A stretch of DNA of 64,000 bases, from assembly GCF_020075705.1 (NCBI RefSeq), contig NZ_JAIQUM010000001.1, positions 1 to 64,000 on the forward strand, read 5' to 3'. Every line of letters begins with the position of its first letter. The first letter of the stretch is position 1. The stretch is from Metabacillus rhizolycopersici (GTDB taxonomy: Bacteria; Bacillota; Bacilli; Bacillales; Bacillaceae). Both the position numbers and the translations under genes were made by a program. This document shows positions 1-8,055 of this stretch, in pieces. The notes below the pieces were generated by a model. It ran no database searches. It saw only the letters and a program-made list of their open reading frames with translations, and was not told the DNA's origin.

Positions 1-355
1 GAGTTGGTGCTGGTGGTGTCGATGGTGAAGCCGTGCTTGTTCGAGGTTTTGTTGACGTTAAATAACTTGAACTCACATAGCCTTCTTTTCCATTTACCTT
101 TATTTTTGACCAGCCATTTGCTTCTGAATACACTGTTACTTCGGTTCCTTTTATTAAAGTTGCCAAAACATTTGCACTCGTTGAAGTACTTGCTCGTAAG
201 TTTAGAAATCCACTACTAATATTTACATATTTAACTGTTGTTTTAAACGCCTTTTCACTTGCAACAGTTTCAGTTTGTGTCGCAAATGCTTCTTCTTCAA
301 ATGCGACTGTAGACAATACTGCAAAACAAAAAGTAGGTAATAATACCCTTTTCAT
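1..355 (-). CDS. Secreted SH3b-domain protein, C-terminus cut by window edge
   Basis: The minus-strand frame opens at an ATG at 355, preceded by a strong GGAGG Shine-Dalgarno, and runs off the left edge with no stop, so only about 118 N-terminal residues are visible. It starts MKRVLLPTFCF with a short hydrophobic stretch and an A-F-A-type cleavage region near residue 25, consistent with a signal peptide. Residues 43 to 101 fit a bacterial SH3 (SH3_3) domain: VKYVNISSG, FLNLRASTSTSANVL, a GTEVTVYSEANGWSKI core and GYVSSSYL. A Thr/Ser/Pro-rich linker follows. Such domains usually target wall hydrolases to peptidoglycan, but the catalytic part, if any, is outside the window. It lies after the cys operon terminator, so it is probably a separate unit. 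The domain call is fairly sure; the function is unknown. Confidence 0.75.
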   Translation of the reverse strand, partial: MKRVLLPTFCFAVLSTVAFEEEAFATQTETVASEKAFKTTVKYVNISSGFLNLRASTSTSANVLATLIKGTEVTVYSEANGWSKIKVNGKEGYVSSSYLTSTKPRTSTASPSTPPAPT

Positions 356-537
356 ACCTTCCTCCTGACTAATAAATTTTTACTATTTTATGTATTTTCA
401 CACTCTATCAACCTATAAAAGTATGATTAAATTTATCTTATCATATATTGTAAGTAAAATTGGTAAACTTTGTTGAAATTAGGAAGAATCAATATAAAAA
501 TGAAAAATGGATGAACTCAAAATGAGTTCATCCATTT
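356..537 (-). terminator. Rho-independent terminator of the cys operon, plus spacer
   Basis: Positions 503 to 518 and 524 to 539 form a perfect 16-bp inverted repeat around a 5-base loop. On the minus strand the 3' arm ends in a U-rich tail. The stem reaches into the stop codon of sirC (538 to 540), so the operon ends exactly at its last gene. The rest of the spacer is AT-rich. A possible sigma-A promoter for the SH3b gene is TTTACC, 16 bases, TATGAT around 430 to 465, but it is weak. Confidence 0.85.
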
Positions 538-1041
538 TTACTTATTTCGTTTCCTGTTCGCACGATTTTCATACATTTGTTCCAATTCATTGACAAACTG
601 CTCATCAAATTGCTTAGAAAGTTGCTCACAAATTTGCTTAGCCAGTGTTGGGCTTGCTCCATTAGTTGAAACAGACAAGGTTAGCCTTCCCTTCTTTACC
701 GATTTTGGAACTATTACATTTCCTTTATTCGCATTGCTAGCCACGTTCACAAGTTGATTTTCACTTGCATTTTCAGCAATCCATTCATTTACTGCTGAAT
801 CGTTGGTTGCAGCTATGATGAAAAGGGCATCTTTCAAATCTGCTAACTCTACCTTTTTTGCCTGCCAATTAAGCTTATCTGCTTTCGATAATTCCGCTAT
901 TTCTGGGACCACATCTGGACTAATTACTGTTATTCTTGCACCTTCCTCTAAAAATAGACGAAGTCTTCTGAGAGCAATCTTACCGCCCCCAACAACAAGT
1001 ACGTTTTTATCTTTTACTTTAAAATGTAGTGGAAGCATCAT
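538..1041 (-). CDS. sirC: Precorrin-2 dehydrogenase (siroheme synthesis), SirC/YlnF-like
   Basis: This 167-residue protein oxidises precorrin-2 to sirohydrochlorin with NAD+, the middle step of siroheme synthesis. An N-terminal Rossmann fold is visible (VLVVGGGKIALRRL, residues 14 to 27, followed by the acidic end of the second strand and VISPD), then IIAATNDSAVN, and a C-terminal region with SVSTNGASPTLAKQI, typical of the CysG N-terminal/Met8 family. The length fits the short Bacillus form, which lacks a methyltransferase domain. It is the last gene of the cysH operon, overlaps sirB by 23 bp, and its stop codon is part of the terminator stem. The siroheme product is the cofactor of sulfite reductase, which matches the operon. 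Confidence 0.9.
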   Translation of the reverse strand: MMLPLHFKVKDKNVLVVGGGKIALRRLRLFLEEGARITVISPDVVPEIAELSKADKLNWQAKKVELADLKDALFIIAATNDSAVNEWIAENASENQLVNVASNANKGNVIVPKSVKKGRLTLSVSTNGASPTLAKQICEQLSKQFDEQFVNELEQMYENRANRKRNK

Positions 1042-1807
1042 TCAATCCTTTACGAAAAGTAAACTTATCATCCTTATTAAGAATGGCTTCGTTTACTCGT
1101 TCTAAAAATAAATCAAGCAAGATCGGGTGTGGCCCAAGATATGAACACACTTCGATGTGACGATTTCCCCAATCATATTTTTTAATTGTTTGATCGATTT
1201 CTCTTTTTAATAATCCAGTAAAAATTAAATAAGGTATCACATAAATTGATTTTTCATTCGAATGAAAAATATCCTCTATTAGTTGATCAAACTTAGGAGT
1301 TGCAGCCGTTAGAAAGCAAGGATAAACTTGTCCTAGGTTCGATTTTTTATAAAGGATCGATGAAATTTCATTTAGATCACGAACCACATCTTGATCACTA
1401 CTTCCTCTTCCGACAAGGATTGCTATCGATGAAGGTTGAATTTCAGATTTTTCATTCATTTTATCTTGGAGCATATACGCTAGCTTGTTGTCGACCCCAA
1501 TTGGTTTACCGTATGTTACCCTAATATCAGGATACTTCTCCATAATATGTGCTAACTCTTTCGGAATATCTCTTTTTGCATGTGATGCAGTTAAAAGAAG
1601 CAAAGGTACCACCGCAATATGTGTTGCTCCTTGCTCCACACATCTTGAAAAACTAACCTCAATTGATGGATCAGCCAATTCCAAAAAACTCACTTCTTGT
1701 ATAGAAGCATGTACTTTTGGCTTTACTTTATCAATAAAATGTATCGCTTCCGTGCGAGCCTCTGGAACACGGCTACCATGACAAATATATAATACTGCTT
1801 GTTTCAT
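1019..1807 (-). CDS. sirB: Sirohydrochlorin ferrochelatase SirB
   Basis: This 262-residue CbiX/SirB-type chelatase inserts Fe2+ into sirohydrochlorin to finish siroheme. The first chelatase motif, ICHGSR, has the metal-binding His near residue 10. A second conserved region, VPLLLLTASHAKRDIP (around residues 67 to 82), carries the other His. The protein is a two-domain duplication, and the second half (ILVGRGSSDQD, then YVIPYLIFTGLL) mirrors the first. The ATG overlaps the sumT stop codon by four bases (ATGA), so the two are translationally coupled. Cobaltochelatase (CbiX) activity is the alternative, but no cobalamin genes are nearby and the sulfate-assimilation context supports iron. Confidence 0.9.
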   Translation of the reverse strand: MKQAVLYICHGSRVPEARTEAIHFIDKVKPKVHASIQEVSFLELADPSIEVSFSRCVEQGATHIAVVPLLLLTASHAKRDIPKELAHIMEKYPDIRVTYGKPIGVDNKLAYMLQDKMNEKSEIQPSSIAILVGRGSSDQDVVRDLNEISSILYKKSNLGQVYPCFLTAATPKFDQLIEDIFHSNEKSIYVIPYLIFTGLLKREIDQTIKKYDWGNRHIEVCSYLGPHPILLDLFLERVNEAILNKDDKFTFRKGLNDASTTF

Positions 1808-2583
1808 ATAGAAAGTACCTCTTCATGAGTATCTTCCATTAACAATTCCTCATACCAGCTAAGCTTATCCCTTAATCTTACAACCTCACCAACAATAATC
1901 ATACTAGGATTGGAAATATTTTGTTCATTTACTCGATCATAGATATTCTCCAGTGTACCGGTAACAGTTCTTTGGACATCTGTCGTACCCCAGTGAATAA
2001 CTGCTACTGGAGTGTTCGGATCCTTACCATACTTCACAAGCATTTGTTGAATATACGGGAGATTGCTTACACCCATATAGATCGCTAATGTGTCAATTCC
2101 ATTTGCTAACGATTCCCATTTGGTTTCTTCGTCAGCACCTTCCCTCCGATGACCTGTTACGAAGGCTACACTTGCACTTAAGTCACGATGTGTGACAGGA
2201 ATACCAGCATATGCAGATGCTGCTACTCCTGCTGTTACACCTGGTACAATTTCATAGGGGATCTTGTTTATAGCCAAGGCTTCAGCTTCTTCTCCACCCC
2301 GGCCAAATATGAATGGGTCTCCACCTTTAAGCCTTGTTACAATTTTGCCATTCTTCGCATACTTGACTAAAAAATGATTAATCGTTTCTTGCTTCATCAT
2401 ATGAAAGTTTGGCAATTTCCCACAATAAATTAAGTCACAATCTTTTTTCGCATGTTTTAAAATCTCTTTATTTACTAATCGATCGTAAAGAATCACATCG
2501 GCTTTTTGGATACATTTTAACGCCTTGATTGTCAATAAATCTTCATCGCCAGGGCCTGCTCCTACTAGAAAAACCTTCGCCAT
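1804..2583 (-). CDS. sumT: Uroporphyrinogen-III C-methyltransferase (SUMT)
   Basis: This 259-residue SAM-dependent methyltransferase methylates uroporphyrinogen III at C2 and C7 to give precorrin-2, the entry to siroheme. Family signatures are visible: VFLVGAGPGDEDLLTIKA at the N-terminus, the strongly conserved RLKGGDPFIFGRGGEEAEAL near residues 83 to 102, and VPGVTAGVAASAYAGIPVTHR near 113 to 133. It corresponds to YlnD of B. subtilis, a stand-alone SUMT rather than a CysG fusion. A purine-rich Shine-Dalgarno (GGGGGG) precedes the ATG. It lies between cysC and sirB in the sulfate operon. A role in cobalamin is possible in the family, but the context argues for siroheme. Confidence 0.93.
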   Translation of the reverse strand: MAKVFLVGAGPGDEDLLTIKALKCIQKADVILYDRLVNKEILKHAKKDCDLIYCGKLPNFHMMKQETINHFLVKYAKNGKIVTRLKGGDPFIFGRGGEEAEALAINKIPYEIVPGVTAGVAASAYAGIPVTHRDLSASVAFVTGHRREGADEETKWESLANGIDTLAIYMGVSNLPYIQQMLVKYGKDPNTPVAVIHWGTTDVQRTVTGTLENIYDRVNEQNISNPSMIIVGEVVRLRDKLSWYEELLMEDTHEEVLSI

Positions 2584-2646
2584 CGACTTCGCCCCCCTTC
2601 TCTATTTTTTGCTATGTTCTAAAAACTATGCCACGCTCGAATATCA

Positions 2647-3255
2647 TTAGGAAAGTTCCTTAATTAATCCCTTATTAACTAAAAAATTAACTATTTGTTT
2701 AATAGATTCTTCAACTGTTTGTGTTTCTGTATCTACTATTATAGCAGGATTTACTGGTTCCTCATACGGAGAATCAATTCCAGTGAAATGTTTTATTTCA
2801 TTGTTTCGAGCTTTTTTATACAACCCTTTTGGATCGCGGACTTCACACTCATCTAATGAACATTTCACATATACTTCAAAAAATTCATTATCTGAAAGAA
2901 TGTCTTTCACTTGTTGTCTATCTTCACGAAACGGTGAAATAAATGCAGTTAAAACGATTTGACCACTATCAACAAATAGCTTTGATACTTCACCAATACG
3001 ACGGATGTTTTCTTTACGGTCTTCATCAGTAAAACCTAAGTCTTTATTTAAACCATGTCTGATATTATCTCCATCAAGTACATATGTTTGAATGTCAGCT
3101 TCAAAGAAATATCTTGCAAGTGCATTTGCTAATGTTGATTTCCCTGATCCTGAAAGGCCTGTAAACCATAACACATAGCTTTGATAGTTATTTTTCGTTC
3201 TTCTCTCTTCTTTTGTAACAGAAGTATCGTGCCACACGATATTATTCGTCGCCAT
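2647..3255 (-). CDS. cysC: Adenylylsulfate (APS) kinase
   Basis: This 202-residue protein phosphorylates APS with ATP to make PAPS in assimilatory sulfate reduction. It has a Walker A motif, [14 protein letters not shown] (residues 33 to 46), the substrate region [17 protein letters not shown], and [11 protein letters not shown], all diagnostic of CysC. The KGLYKKAR segment is the usual C-terminal lid region. The ATG follows an AAGGAGGT ribosome site. It is 13 bp downstream of sat, which supplies its substrate. Length is normal for the family. Confidence 0.95.
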   Translation of the reverse strand: MATNNIVWHDTSVTKEERRTKNNYQSYVLWFTGLSGSGKSTLANALARYFFEADIQTYVLDGDNIRHGLNKDLGFTDEDRKENIRRIGEVSKLFVDSGQIVLTAFISPFREDRQQVKDILSDNEFFEVYVKCSLDECEVRDPKGLYKKARNNEIKHFTGIDSPYEEPVNPAIIVDTETQTVEESIKQIVNFLVNKGLIKELS

Positions 3256-3268
3256 AACTATGACCTCC

Positions 3269-4408
3269 TTATGAGTTAACTGTTTCTTTCATCCCTCTAA
3301 TTAACACTTCGACAACTTCCTTACGACTAAACGTACTTGGAGGTAATTCCCCGTTACGAAGCATTTCTCGAACCTTTGTACCAGATAAAATCACGCGATC
3401 CTCTTTACCATGTGGGCATGTTTTTGAAGATGCCATTGCTTCACATTTTGTGCAATAAAAGCTATGTTCAAAAAACATAGGTGTAATTCCTAGTTCATCA
3501 GCTGTAAAGTTTGAGAAAATTTCCTGTGCATCGTACGTACCATAATAATCACCAACACCCGCATGGTCTCTTCCGACAATGAAATGTGTACAGCCGTAGT
3601 TTTTACGAACCATTGCATGAAAGATTGCTTCTCGTGGTCCTGCATAACGCATTGCAGCAGGAAATACTGCAAGATGAACTCGGTCTTCTGGGTAATAATT
3701 TTCCAATAAAATTTCATAGCTTTCCATCCGAATATGTGCTGGAATATCATCAGACTTTGTTTCCCCAACGAGTGGATTTAAGAATAATCCATCAACAGTT
3801 TCTAAAGCTGTTTTTTGGATATATTCATGTGCACGGTGAACTGGATTTCGCGTTTGGAATCCAACGATTGTTTTCCAATTTAGCTCTGCAAATTTCGCTC
3901 TTGATTCTTTTGGATCAAAATAGTAATCTGCAAATTTCTTTTCTGGACGATGAACTAGTGTTATCTCGCCACCAACATACACATCACCGCGCTCAAACAT
4001 TTTCTTCACACCTGGATGCGCAAGGTCATCTGTACGATATACATTTACTGCCTCTTTTTGCTTATCAGGTGTGAAAATATCTGCTACAATGATTGTCCCA
4101 TATGTAACATTGTCTGCTACAAGTCGAACCTCTTCACCGATCGATAAAGTTGAAGCTTTTTCCTCTGTTACAGGTAAAGTAATCGGTATGCTCCAAACAG
4201 AACCATTTTTCAATTTCATATTTTCGACAACAGATTCATAATCTTCTTTTGTTAAAAAGCCTTCAATTGGACTATACGCACCAATCGCGATTAACTCTAA
4301 ATCACTTAATGCGATTGCATCAAGTTCAATTTCCTTTTGAATATGTGAAACATTTGCCCCTAAAGTTAATTTTTGAATTAATGTTCCCCCATGTGGAAGT
4401 AAGCTCAT
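3269..4408 (-). CDS. sat: Sulfate adenylyltransferase (ATP sulfurylase)
   Basis: This 379-residue enzyme joins ATP and sulfate to form APS, the activation step of sulfate assimilation. It is the monofunctional single-chain type: a PUA-like N-terminal domain, then the catalytic core with [13 protein letters not shown] (near residues 184 to 196, the nucleotide-binding RNPxHxxH) and [19 protein letters not shown] (near 276). A cysteine cluster near residues 319 to 331 (CTKC, then CPHG) suggests a structural zinc site found in part of the family. The C-terminus has [16 protein letters not shown] precedes the ATG. It lies between cysP, the transporter, and cysC. Confidence 0.96.
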   Translation of the reverse strand: MSLLPHGGTLIQKLTLGANVSHIQKEIELDAIALSDLELIAIGAYSPIEGFLTKEDYESVVENMKLKNGSVWSIPITLPVTEEKASTLSIGEEVRLVADNVTYGTIIVADIFTPDKQKEAVNVYRTDDLAHPGVKKMFERGDVYVGGEITLVHRPEKKFADYYFDPKESRAKFAELNWKTIVGFQTRNPVHRAHEYIQKTALETVDGLFLNPLVGETKSDDIPAHIRMESYEILLENYYPEDRVHLAVFPAAMRYAGPREAIFHAMVRKNYGCTHFIVGRDHAGVGDYYGTYDAQEIFSNFTADELGITPMFFEHSFYCTKCEAMASSKTCPHGKEDRVILSGTKVREMLRNGELPPSTFSRKEVVEVLIRGMKETVNS

Positions 4409-4459
4409 CTATATTTCCTCCTAATCTTATAAATACACTAAATGAAATAGGAATTAAAA

Positions 4460-5527
4460 TTAAATTCCCCCACCCTCTTCGTGCACTACACGTCTTTCTT
4501 GTTTACTTACCTTCATTAAATAAAGTGCGCCGATTGTCGCTAGTAAAAGACTACCTAAAACAATAATCGTATAGAGGTCTGTTTCGATAAACAACTTAAC
4601 TAATGTATATGACATTGTTAGCGATATTAACGGGGAAATCATCCAAACCATTAACATCTTTTTTACGATTTTTTGTTGGAGCACATTTGTGCCTGATTTG
4701 GCAATTCCAATACCTAATATAGAAGAGGTTGTAATTTGCGTAAGTGGCACTGGGATTCCAAAAATCGATGCAATCGTTACGAGTGTTGCACCTGTACCTG
4801 AAATGAGTATTCCTTCGATTTTAGAAAAACTTGTAATCTTCTTACCGTTTGTCTCAAGCACACGACGGCCTAAGGTAAGTGCACCTAGTGCAACAAAAAT
4901 GCCACCATATAACGTTCCATTGGAAACAGTCATAAGTCCAGCGCTCACTAACGGACCAACTGCATTTGCCACGTTATTCATTCCTGCTGAGAATGCTTCA
5001 AAAAAACCCGCAAACACAAGTAGATAGGTAATAACCTTCCCTTGGAATGAATACTTTTCTGATAACTTTAAAGAATGAAATACTTTAATAAAAATAAAGG
5101 CAATGACAAAGGCAACAATTGGTACGATTACCCAAAACATAACAATCCATAATAAATTGTTCACATATAAAGTTTGATAGGCAATACCTATACCAACTAC
5201 TGAACCGACCGTTACCTCACTCGTCGAAAGAGGTATTCCTAATAAATTTGCTAAAAAAAGCGAAAAAGTTGCTGAAAAGAGGATGATAACAACAATTTTG
5301 ATTGACATAAGTGACGGTGGAATGATTCCTGAACTTATCGTTTTGACAACTTCTCCTCCGCCGATTACTGCTCCTAAAATAACCCCTATCGCACATAAAA
5401 TCAAGGCATTTCTAGGTCGTAAAATCGCCCCTGATCCATAAGCAACTCCCATCGAAGCAGCAGCCCCACTTGCACCAATATTCATCGCAAAGAAGAAACT
5501 AATGACAATTGCAACAATTTCAAACAT
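4460..5527 (-). CDS. cysP: Sulfate permease CysP (PiT family)
   Basis: This 355-residue integral membrane protein belongs to the inorganic phosphate transporter (PiT) family. In Bacillus its cysH-linked member CysP imports sulfate. About ten hydrophobic helices are visible. The two PiT signature repeats are present: GASGAAASMGVAYGSGAI near residue 18, and the second-half equivalent EAFSAGMNNVANAVGPLVSAG around 178 to 198. The loop motif STSEVTVGSVVGIG lies near 120 to 133. It sits between cysH and sat, so sulfate rather than phosphate is the likely substrate. The C-terminus is short and charged (KVSKQERRVVHEEGGGI). Confidence 0.9.
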   Translation of the reverse strand: MFEIVAIVISFFFAMNIGASGAAASMGVAYGSGAILRPRNALILCAIGVILGAVIGGGEVVKTISSGIIPPSLMSIKIVVIILFSATFSLFLANLLGIPLSTSEVTVGSVVGIGIAYQTLYVNNLLWIVMFWVIVPIVAFVIAFIFIKVFHSLKLSEKYSFQGKVITYLLVFAGFFEAFSAGMNNVANAVGPLVSAGLMTVSNGTLYGGIFVALGALTLGRRVLETNGKKITSFSKIEGILISGTGATLVTIASIFGIPVPLTQITTSSILGIGIAKSGTNVLQQKIVKKMLMVWMISPLISLTMSYTLVKLFIETDLYTIIVLGSLLLATIGALYLMKVSKQERRVVHEEGGGI

Positions 5528-5539
5528 CGATTCTCCCCC

Positions 5540-6241
5540 TTATTGATGGAGGCCACATTCTGTTTTCCCTTGCCCAGACCATCTGCCAGATCTTAAATCA
5601 TTTTCATCAATAGCAGGCTTTGTGCAATGAAAACAACCGATGCTTGGATATCCTCTGTCATGTAAAGGATTATAGATTAAGTCATTTTTATGAACGTATC
5701 TCCAAACATCCTTCCACGTCCAATGAATTAGTGGGCACACCTTGACAGAATGAAAGCGTTCATCCTTATTTATAAAATTCACATGTTTTCTCGTTTCTGA
5801 TTGTTCACGTCTTAATCCAGAAATCCATGCTGCACTTCCTTGTAAAGTTTCGTTTAAAGGTATGATTTTTCGGATGTCACAGCATTTATTTGGAGCTGTT
5901 TCCCAAAGCTTATCACCAAATGTTTTAGCTTGCTCTTCCAACGTAAGCTTTGGTTTTTTTAATTCAATATTTAGTGCAGGATATTTCCCCTTCACTTTAT
6001 CGATTAACTCATACGTTTCTTTAAAATGAACATCCGTATCTAAAAAAACAATTTTCGCATCAGGCTTTACTTTCGAAATTAAATCGATTAAAACAATCCC
6101 TTCAATTCCAAAGCTACATGCATAAACAACTTCTTCACCATACTCGTCATATGCCCACTTAAGAGCATTCAGTGCACCTTTATACGTATCATCTACAGCA
6201 AAATCTTCAATCGAATCAGTCCAACTATCATAAGTTAGCAA
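5540..6241 (-). CDS. cysH: Phosphoadenylyl/adenylyl-sulfate reductase CysH
   Basis: This thioredoxin-dependent PAPS/APS reductase makes sulfite and is the first gene of the operon. I place the start at TTG 6241 (protein MLTYDSW..., 233 aa), because AGAGGTGAG lies just upstream and the length matches the B. subtilis enzyme; the longer ATG frame (to 6289) has no good ribosome site. Visible motifs are [15 protein letters not shown] (PP-loop ATPase fold), a CC pair (NKCCDIR) and CxxC (GCFHC), which together can ligate a 4Fe-4S cluster, and the C-terminal ECGLHQ with the catalytic Cys. The four cluster cysteines suggest APS can be used. A strong promoter lies about 350 nt upstream. Confidence 0.93.
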   Translation of the reverse strand: MLTYDSWTDSIEDFAVDDTYKGALNALKWAYDEYGEEVVYACSFGIEGIVLIDLISKVKPDAKIVFLDTDVHFKETYELIDKVKGKYPALNIELKKPKLTLEEQAKTFGDKLWETAPNKCCDIRKIIPLNETLQGSAAWISGLRREQSETRKHVNFINKDERFHSVKVCPLIHWTWKDVWRYVHKNDLIYNPLHDRGYPSIGCFHCTKPAIDENDLRSGRWSGQGKTECGLHQ

Positions 6242-6590
6242 AATACTCACCTCTTTCTTTTGGAGTAGAAAATCCAGATTAAAACCCATTTATTCGCAGG
6301 TTAATAGTCGGAATAACCCCCATAATGAACCTTTTAGTTTGAATTTAAAACTGAATTCTTTTTAGGATAAACTAAAATATTGCCAAAAAATTGCGATTTA
6401 CAACCAAACCCCTCGGTTCATTTAACTTGATCCTAGTTCAGGTAAATGCCTCCATACTCAATGACGACCAGTCCCCTTCTTTTACTAAATTGGTGACAAT
6501 TTCACTGAAACTAGAACTGTATCTGTTAGTGTGCTTCAGAGTTTCTCAAGGTTTTTCCTTTCACATTTCTTGACTTATATTTCGCTATTA
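6242..6590 (-). other. Long cysH 5' leader without recognised riboswitch
   Basis: The promoter at 6598 to 6625 implies about 350 nt of untranslated leader before cysH. I looked for the S-box (SAM-I) core, a T-box core and a cobalamin box on the minus strand and found none. A GGGGACTGG stretch is only a chance-level resemblance to part of the S-box. No strong Rho-independent terminator is visible either. No reading frame in it has both a start and a ribosome site. Its role is unexplained. Confidence 0.4.
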
Positions 6591-6597
6591 ATTCAAA

Positions 6598-6625
6598 ATT
6601 TTAACACAATTCGACCAAAAGTCAA
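6598..6625 (-). promoter_or_regulatory. Sigma-A promoter of the cysH operon
   Basis: On the minus strand, TTGACT (6620 to 6625) and TAAAAT (6598 to 6603) are separated by 16 bases, a good vegetative promoter. It is the only convincing one upstream of cysH and would drive the seven-gene sulfate operon. I could not recognise a CymR-like operator next to it. Confidence 0.7.
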
Positions 6626-6851
6626 CCCGACTTTGCTTATAGGATTAATTATTTTTTAATTCTATAATTACCAAATTATACAACTAATTCCTACTTTATT
6701 TATTGAGCTTTTCACATGTTATACATATTCAGTTTTTTTAAAATGGTACGCGATTCTTTACAAATCCCTTTAGCAAATGAAACTAGAGGAATTATTTCGT
6801 TCCTCTCTCGTAAACTAGTACTATTGTGAAAGAATTTAAGGGGGTGATGAG
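6626..6851. other. Divergent spacer between cysH promoter and small membrane gene
   Basis: This AT-rich stretch lies between two divergent genes. A possible -10 (TACTAT, near 6821) precedes the plus-strand gene, but its -35 is poor. No gene, repeat or strong hairpin is seen. Confidence 0.4.
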
Positions 6852-7145
6852 ATGGGAACATTTCTCATACATATTTTTGGAATCATTTGTGAATTTTATC
6901 TATTTTGTCTTTGTATGACCCATGTATTCATTGATAAGCCTAACAAGGTTTTACTATTTGAATTAAAAACGATGAAAAGTTCCTACCTATTTGCCTTACT
7001 CGGAATTGGCATGTGGAGTGCATTAGAAAAAGTAAAAATTCCGGACAAGTGGTTTTATCCTGTATATATAGGATGCTTCTTGTCAGTAGCAATCATTTCC
7101 TTCGTAATACTGGCTACTAATTTACCGCACCTTAACGTGAAGTAA
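6852..7145 (+). CDS. Small unknown membrane protein
   Basis: This 97-residue protein is unrecognised. The ATG follows an excellent ribosome site (AGGGGGTGATGAG), the best reason to believe it is translated. Three hydrophobic segments are visible: residues 4 to 25, about 44 to 58 and about 68 to 91, with a positively charged KVKIPDK loop between the last two. No catalytic motif, Cys pair or signal peptidase site stands out. It stands alone between the divergent cys operon and the end of the pyr operon, a position where I know of no conserved Bacillus gene. It may be a lineage-specific insertion. Confidence 0.6.
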   Translation: MGTFLIHIFGIICEFYLFCLCMTHVFIDKPNKVLLFELKTMKSSYLFALLGIGMWSALEKVKIPDKWFYPVYIGCFLSVAIISFVILATNLPHLNVK

Positions 7146-7159
7146 TTTTCTCCTTTCTA

Positions 7160-7235
7160 TCAGTTTCAGACAAGAGTCCCCCTTCCTCAAGGAATGTGAA
7201 GGGCGTAGCCCAATGAGTAGGGAGGGGGTGAATTG
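7160..7235 (+). repeat. Stem-loop resembling an IS200/IS605-type end
   Basis: Bases 7178 to 7187 (C-rich) pair with 7219 to 7228 (G-rich) as a 10-bp stem with one G-T pair, and an inner GGGC-gta-GCCC hairpin sits at 7201 to 7211. The nested shape and G/C-run composition resemble subterminal hairpins of IS605-family elements. It starts 15 bp after the stop of the small membrane gene, so it could also act as its terminator, but it lacks a T tract. Confidence 0.4.
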
Positions 7236-7344
7236 CCTTTTTATGTAGAGAAACATTCGTTCGCATGGTGCAATATTCCTGTACAGATTGTTCATTGACA
7301 ACTGAACATAGAAGGTTGTGGAAGAAAAAAAAGCTCTTTCACGT

Positions 7345-7570
7345 AAAATGTTCAAGCCAAATATAACAGCCGAGGCATACAATTGTGTGAACCCAATAAG
7401 CTGTAAAAGAAGTCGCAGCGGCAAGACCAATGGGATAGAGGGGTTGGGGGTTTATCGCACACCATTGTGTCAACTCCACTAACGTTAAGCGTTCAGAAAT
7501 GTTCGATACATTAGAAACCCCCACTTCAAATTTTCGTTAGAAATTAAGTGGCGGGAGTATTCATCAATTG
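7345..7570 (+). mobile_element. Decayed IS200/IS605-type right end (tnpB 3' end/guide RNA region)
   Basis: The stretch contains wording typical of the 3' end of tnpB elements: an AAGTCGCAGCGGCAAGACC segment near 7410, GGTTGGGGGTTTATCGCAC near 7442, and AACTCCACTAACGTTAAGCG near 7471. It ends in a terminal hairpin of C-run plus ACTT (7518 to 7526) against AAGTGGCGGG (7546 to 7555). In intact elements this region doubles as the transposon right end and the omega/re-RNA. No TnpB or TnpA frame is left upstream; open frames here are short and full of stops. The identification is from memory of such ends, not from a search. Confidence 0.5.
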
Positions 7571-7654
7571 ATAAAGAATCGTTAGGAATATGTGGTCTCG
7601 TGAAATCTTTATTTCAGTAGCAATTGAGGACCTTTTATTACAGTAATTACCTTT

Positions 7655-7800
7655 GGTTACCCGTTATCGTATTTTAGCGACGGTATCGAGCACATATTTG
7701 GGACTCTTTCGTTACCATTTTCTCTCTTTAGCAGCAGTATCGGGCACATTTACGACTCTTTCGTTACCGTTTTCTCTCTTTTCGGTGGTTTTCGGATACA
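7655..7800. repeat. Imperfect tandem repeat, about 51 to 54 bp units
   Basis: Two adjacent units, 7676 to 7729 and 7730 to 7780, share AGC..C.GTATCG.GCACAT, then GACTCTTTCGTTACC.TTTTCTCTCTTT. A partial unit precedes (TTACCCGTTATCGTATTTT, from 7657) and another fragment follows. No open frame spans it. It is noncoding repeat DNA between the IS remnant and the pyr terminator. Confidence 0.65.
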
Positions 7801-7922
7801 TTGGAATTGGCACAAATAATTGCATAGTATTTTTATAAGACAACAAACATCATTTTGATTAACAGCCTTTAAAATTTTTGCAATATAATAAATGTCAATA
7901 TATCCGATAATCCTTCATAAAT

Positions 7923-7960
7923 AACAAAAAGACGTATGTCAATTCACACGTCTTTTTGTT
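7923..7960 (-). terminator. Terminator of the pyr operon
   Basis: A perfect 13-bp inverted repeat, AACAAAAAGACGT (7923 to 7935) with its complement (7948 to 7960), has T-rich flanks on either strand. It lies 95 bp past the pyrE stop and closes the ten-gene operon. Confidence 0.8.
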
Positions 7961-8055
7961 AGGAACCCTTTGTATTTTTTGAAAGTGGCTTCCCTTGTAT
8001 GTAATGTTGACTTTACGTAATTTATCCGAAACAATTAATCTTGCTTATAATATGT

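Larger units (their letters stand above)
7146..8055. other. 910-bp noncoding accessory spacer
   Basis: This is the largest gap on the left side. It holds two IS605-like hairpin regions, a tandem repeat and the pyr operon terminator, each listed separately. No supported gene is present; minus-strand frames at 7122 to 7524 only cross the IS-like region. Confidence 0.6.

Noticed and set aside
3490..3768. Second protein frame inside sat
   Set aside because: Shadow of the sat gene in another frame, no start signal.
6391..6573. 60-residue plus-strand frame in the cysH leader
   Set aside because: No ribosome site, antisense to the transcribed leader, and no family resemblance.
6242..6590. S-box (SAM-I) riboswitch before cysH
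   Set aside because: Only a GGGGACTGG fragment resembles the core; the GCAACC and the flanking stems are missing.
7122..7524. Minus-strand frames of 61 to 102 residues in the IS-like region
   Set aside because: They run antisense across conserved hairpin and IS605-end sequence, lack ribosome sites and have no domain.
7655..7800. CRISPR array
   Set aside because: The units are contiguous and imperfect, there are no regular unique spacers, and no cas genes are in the window.
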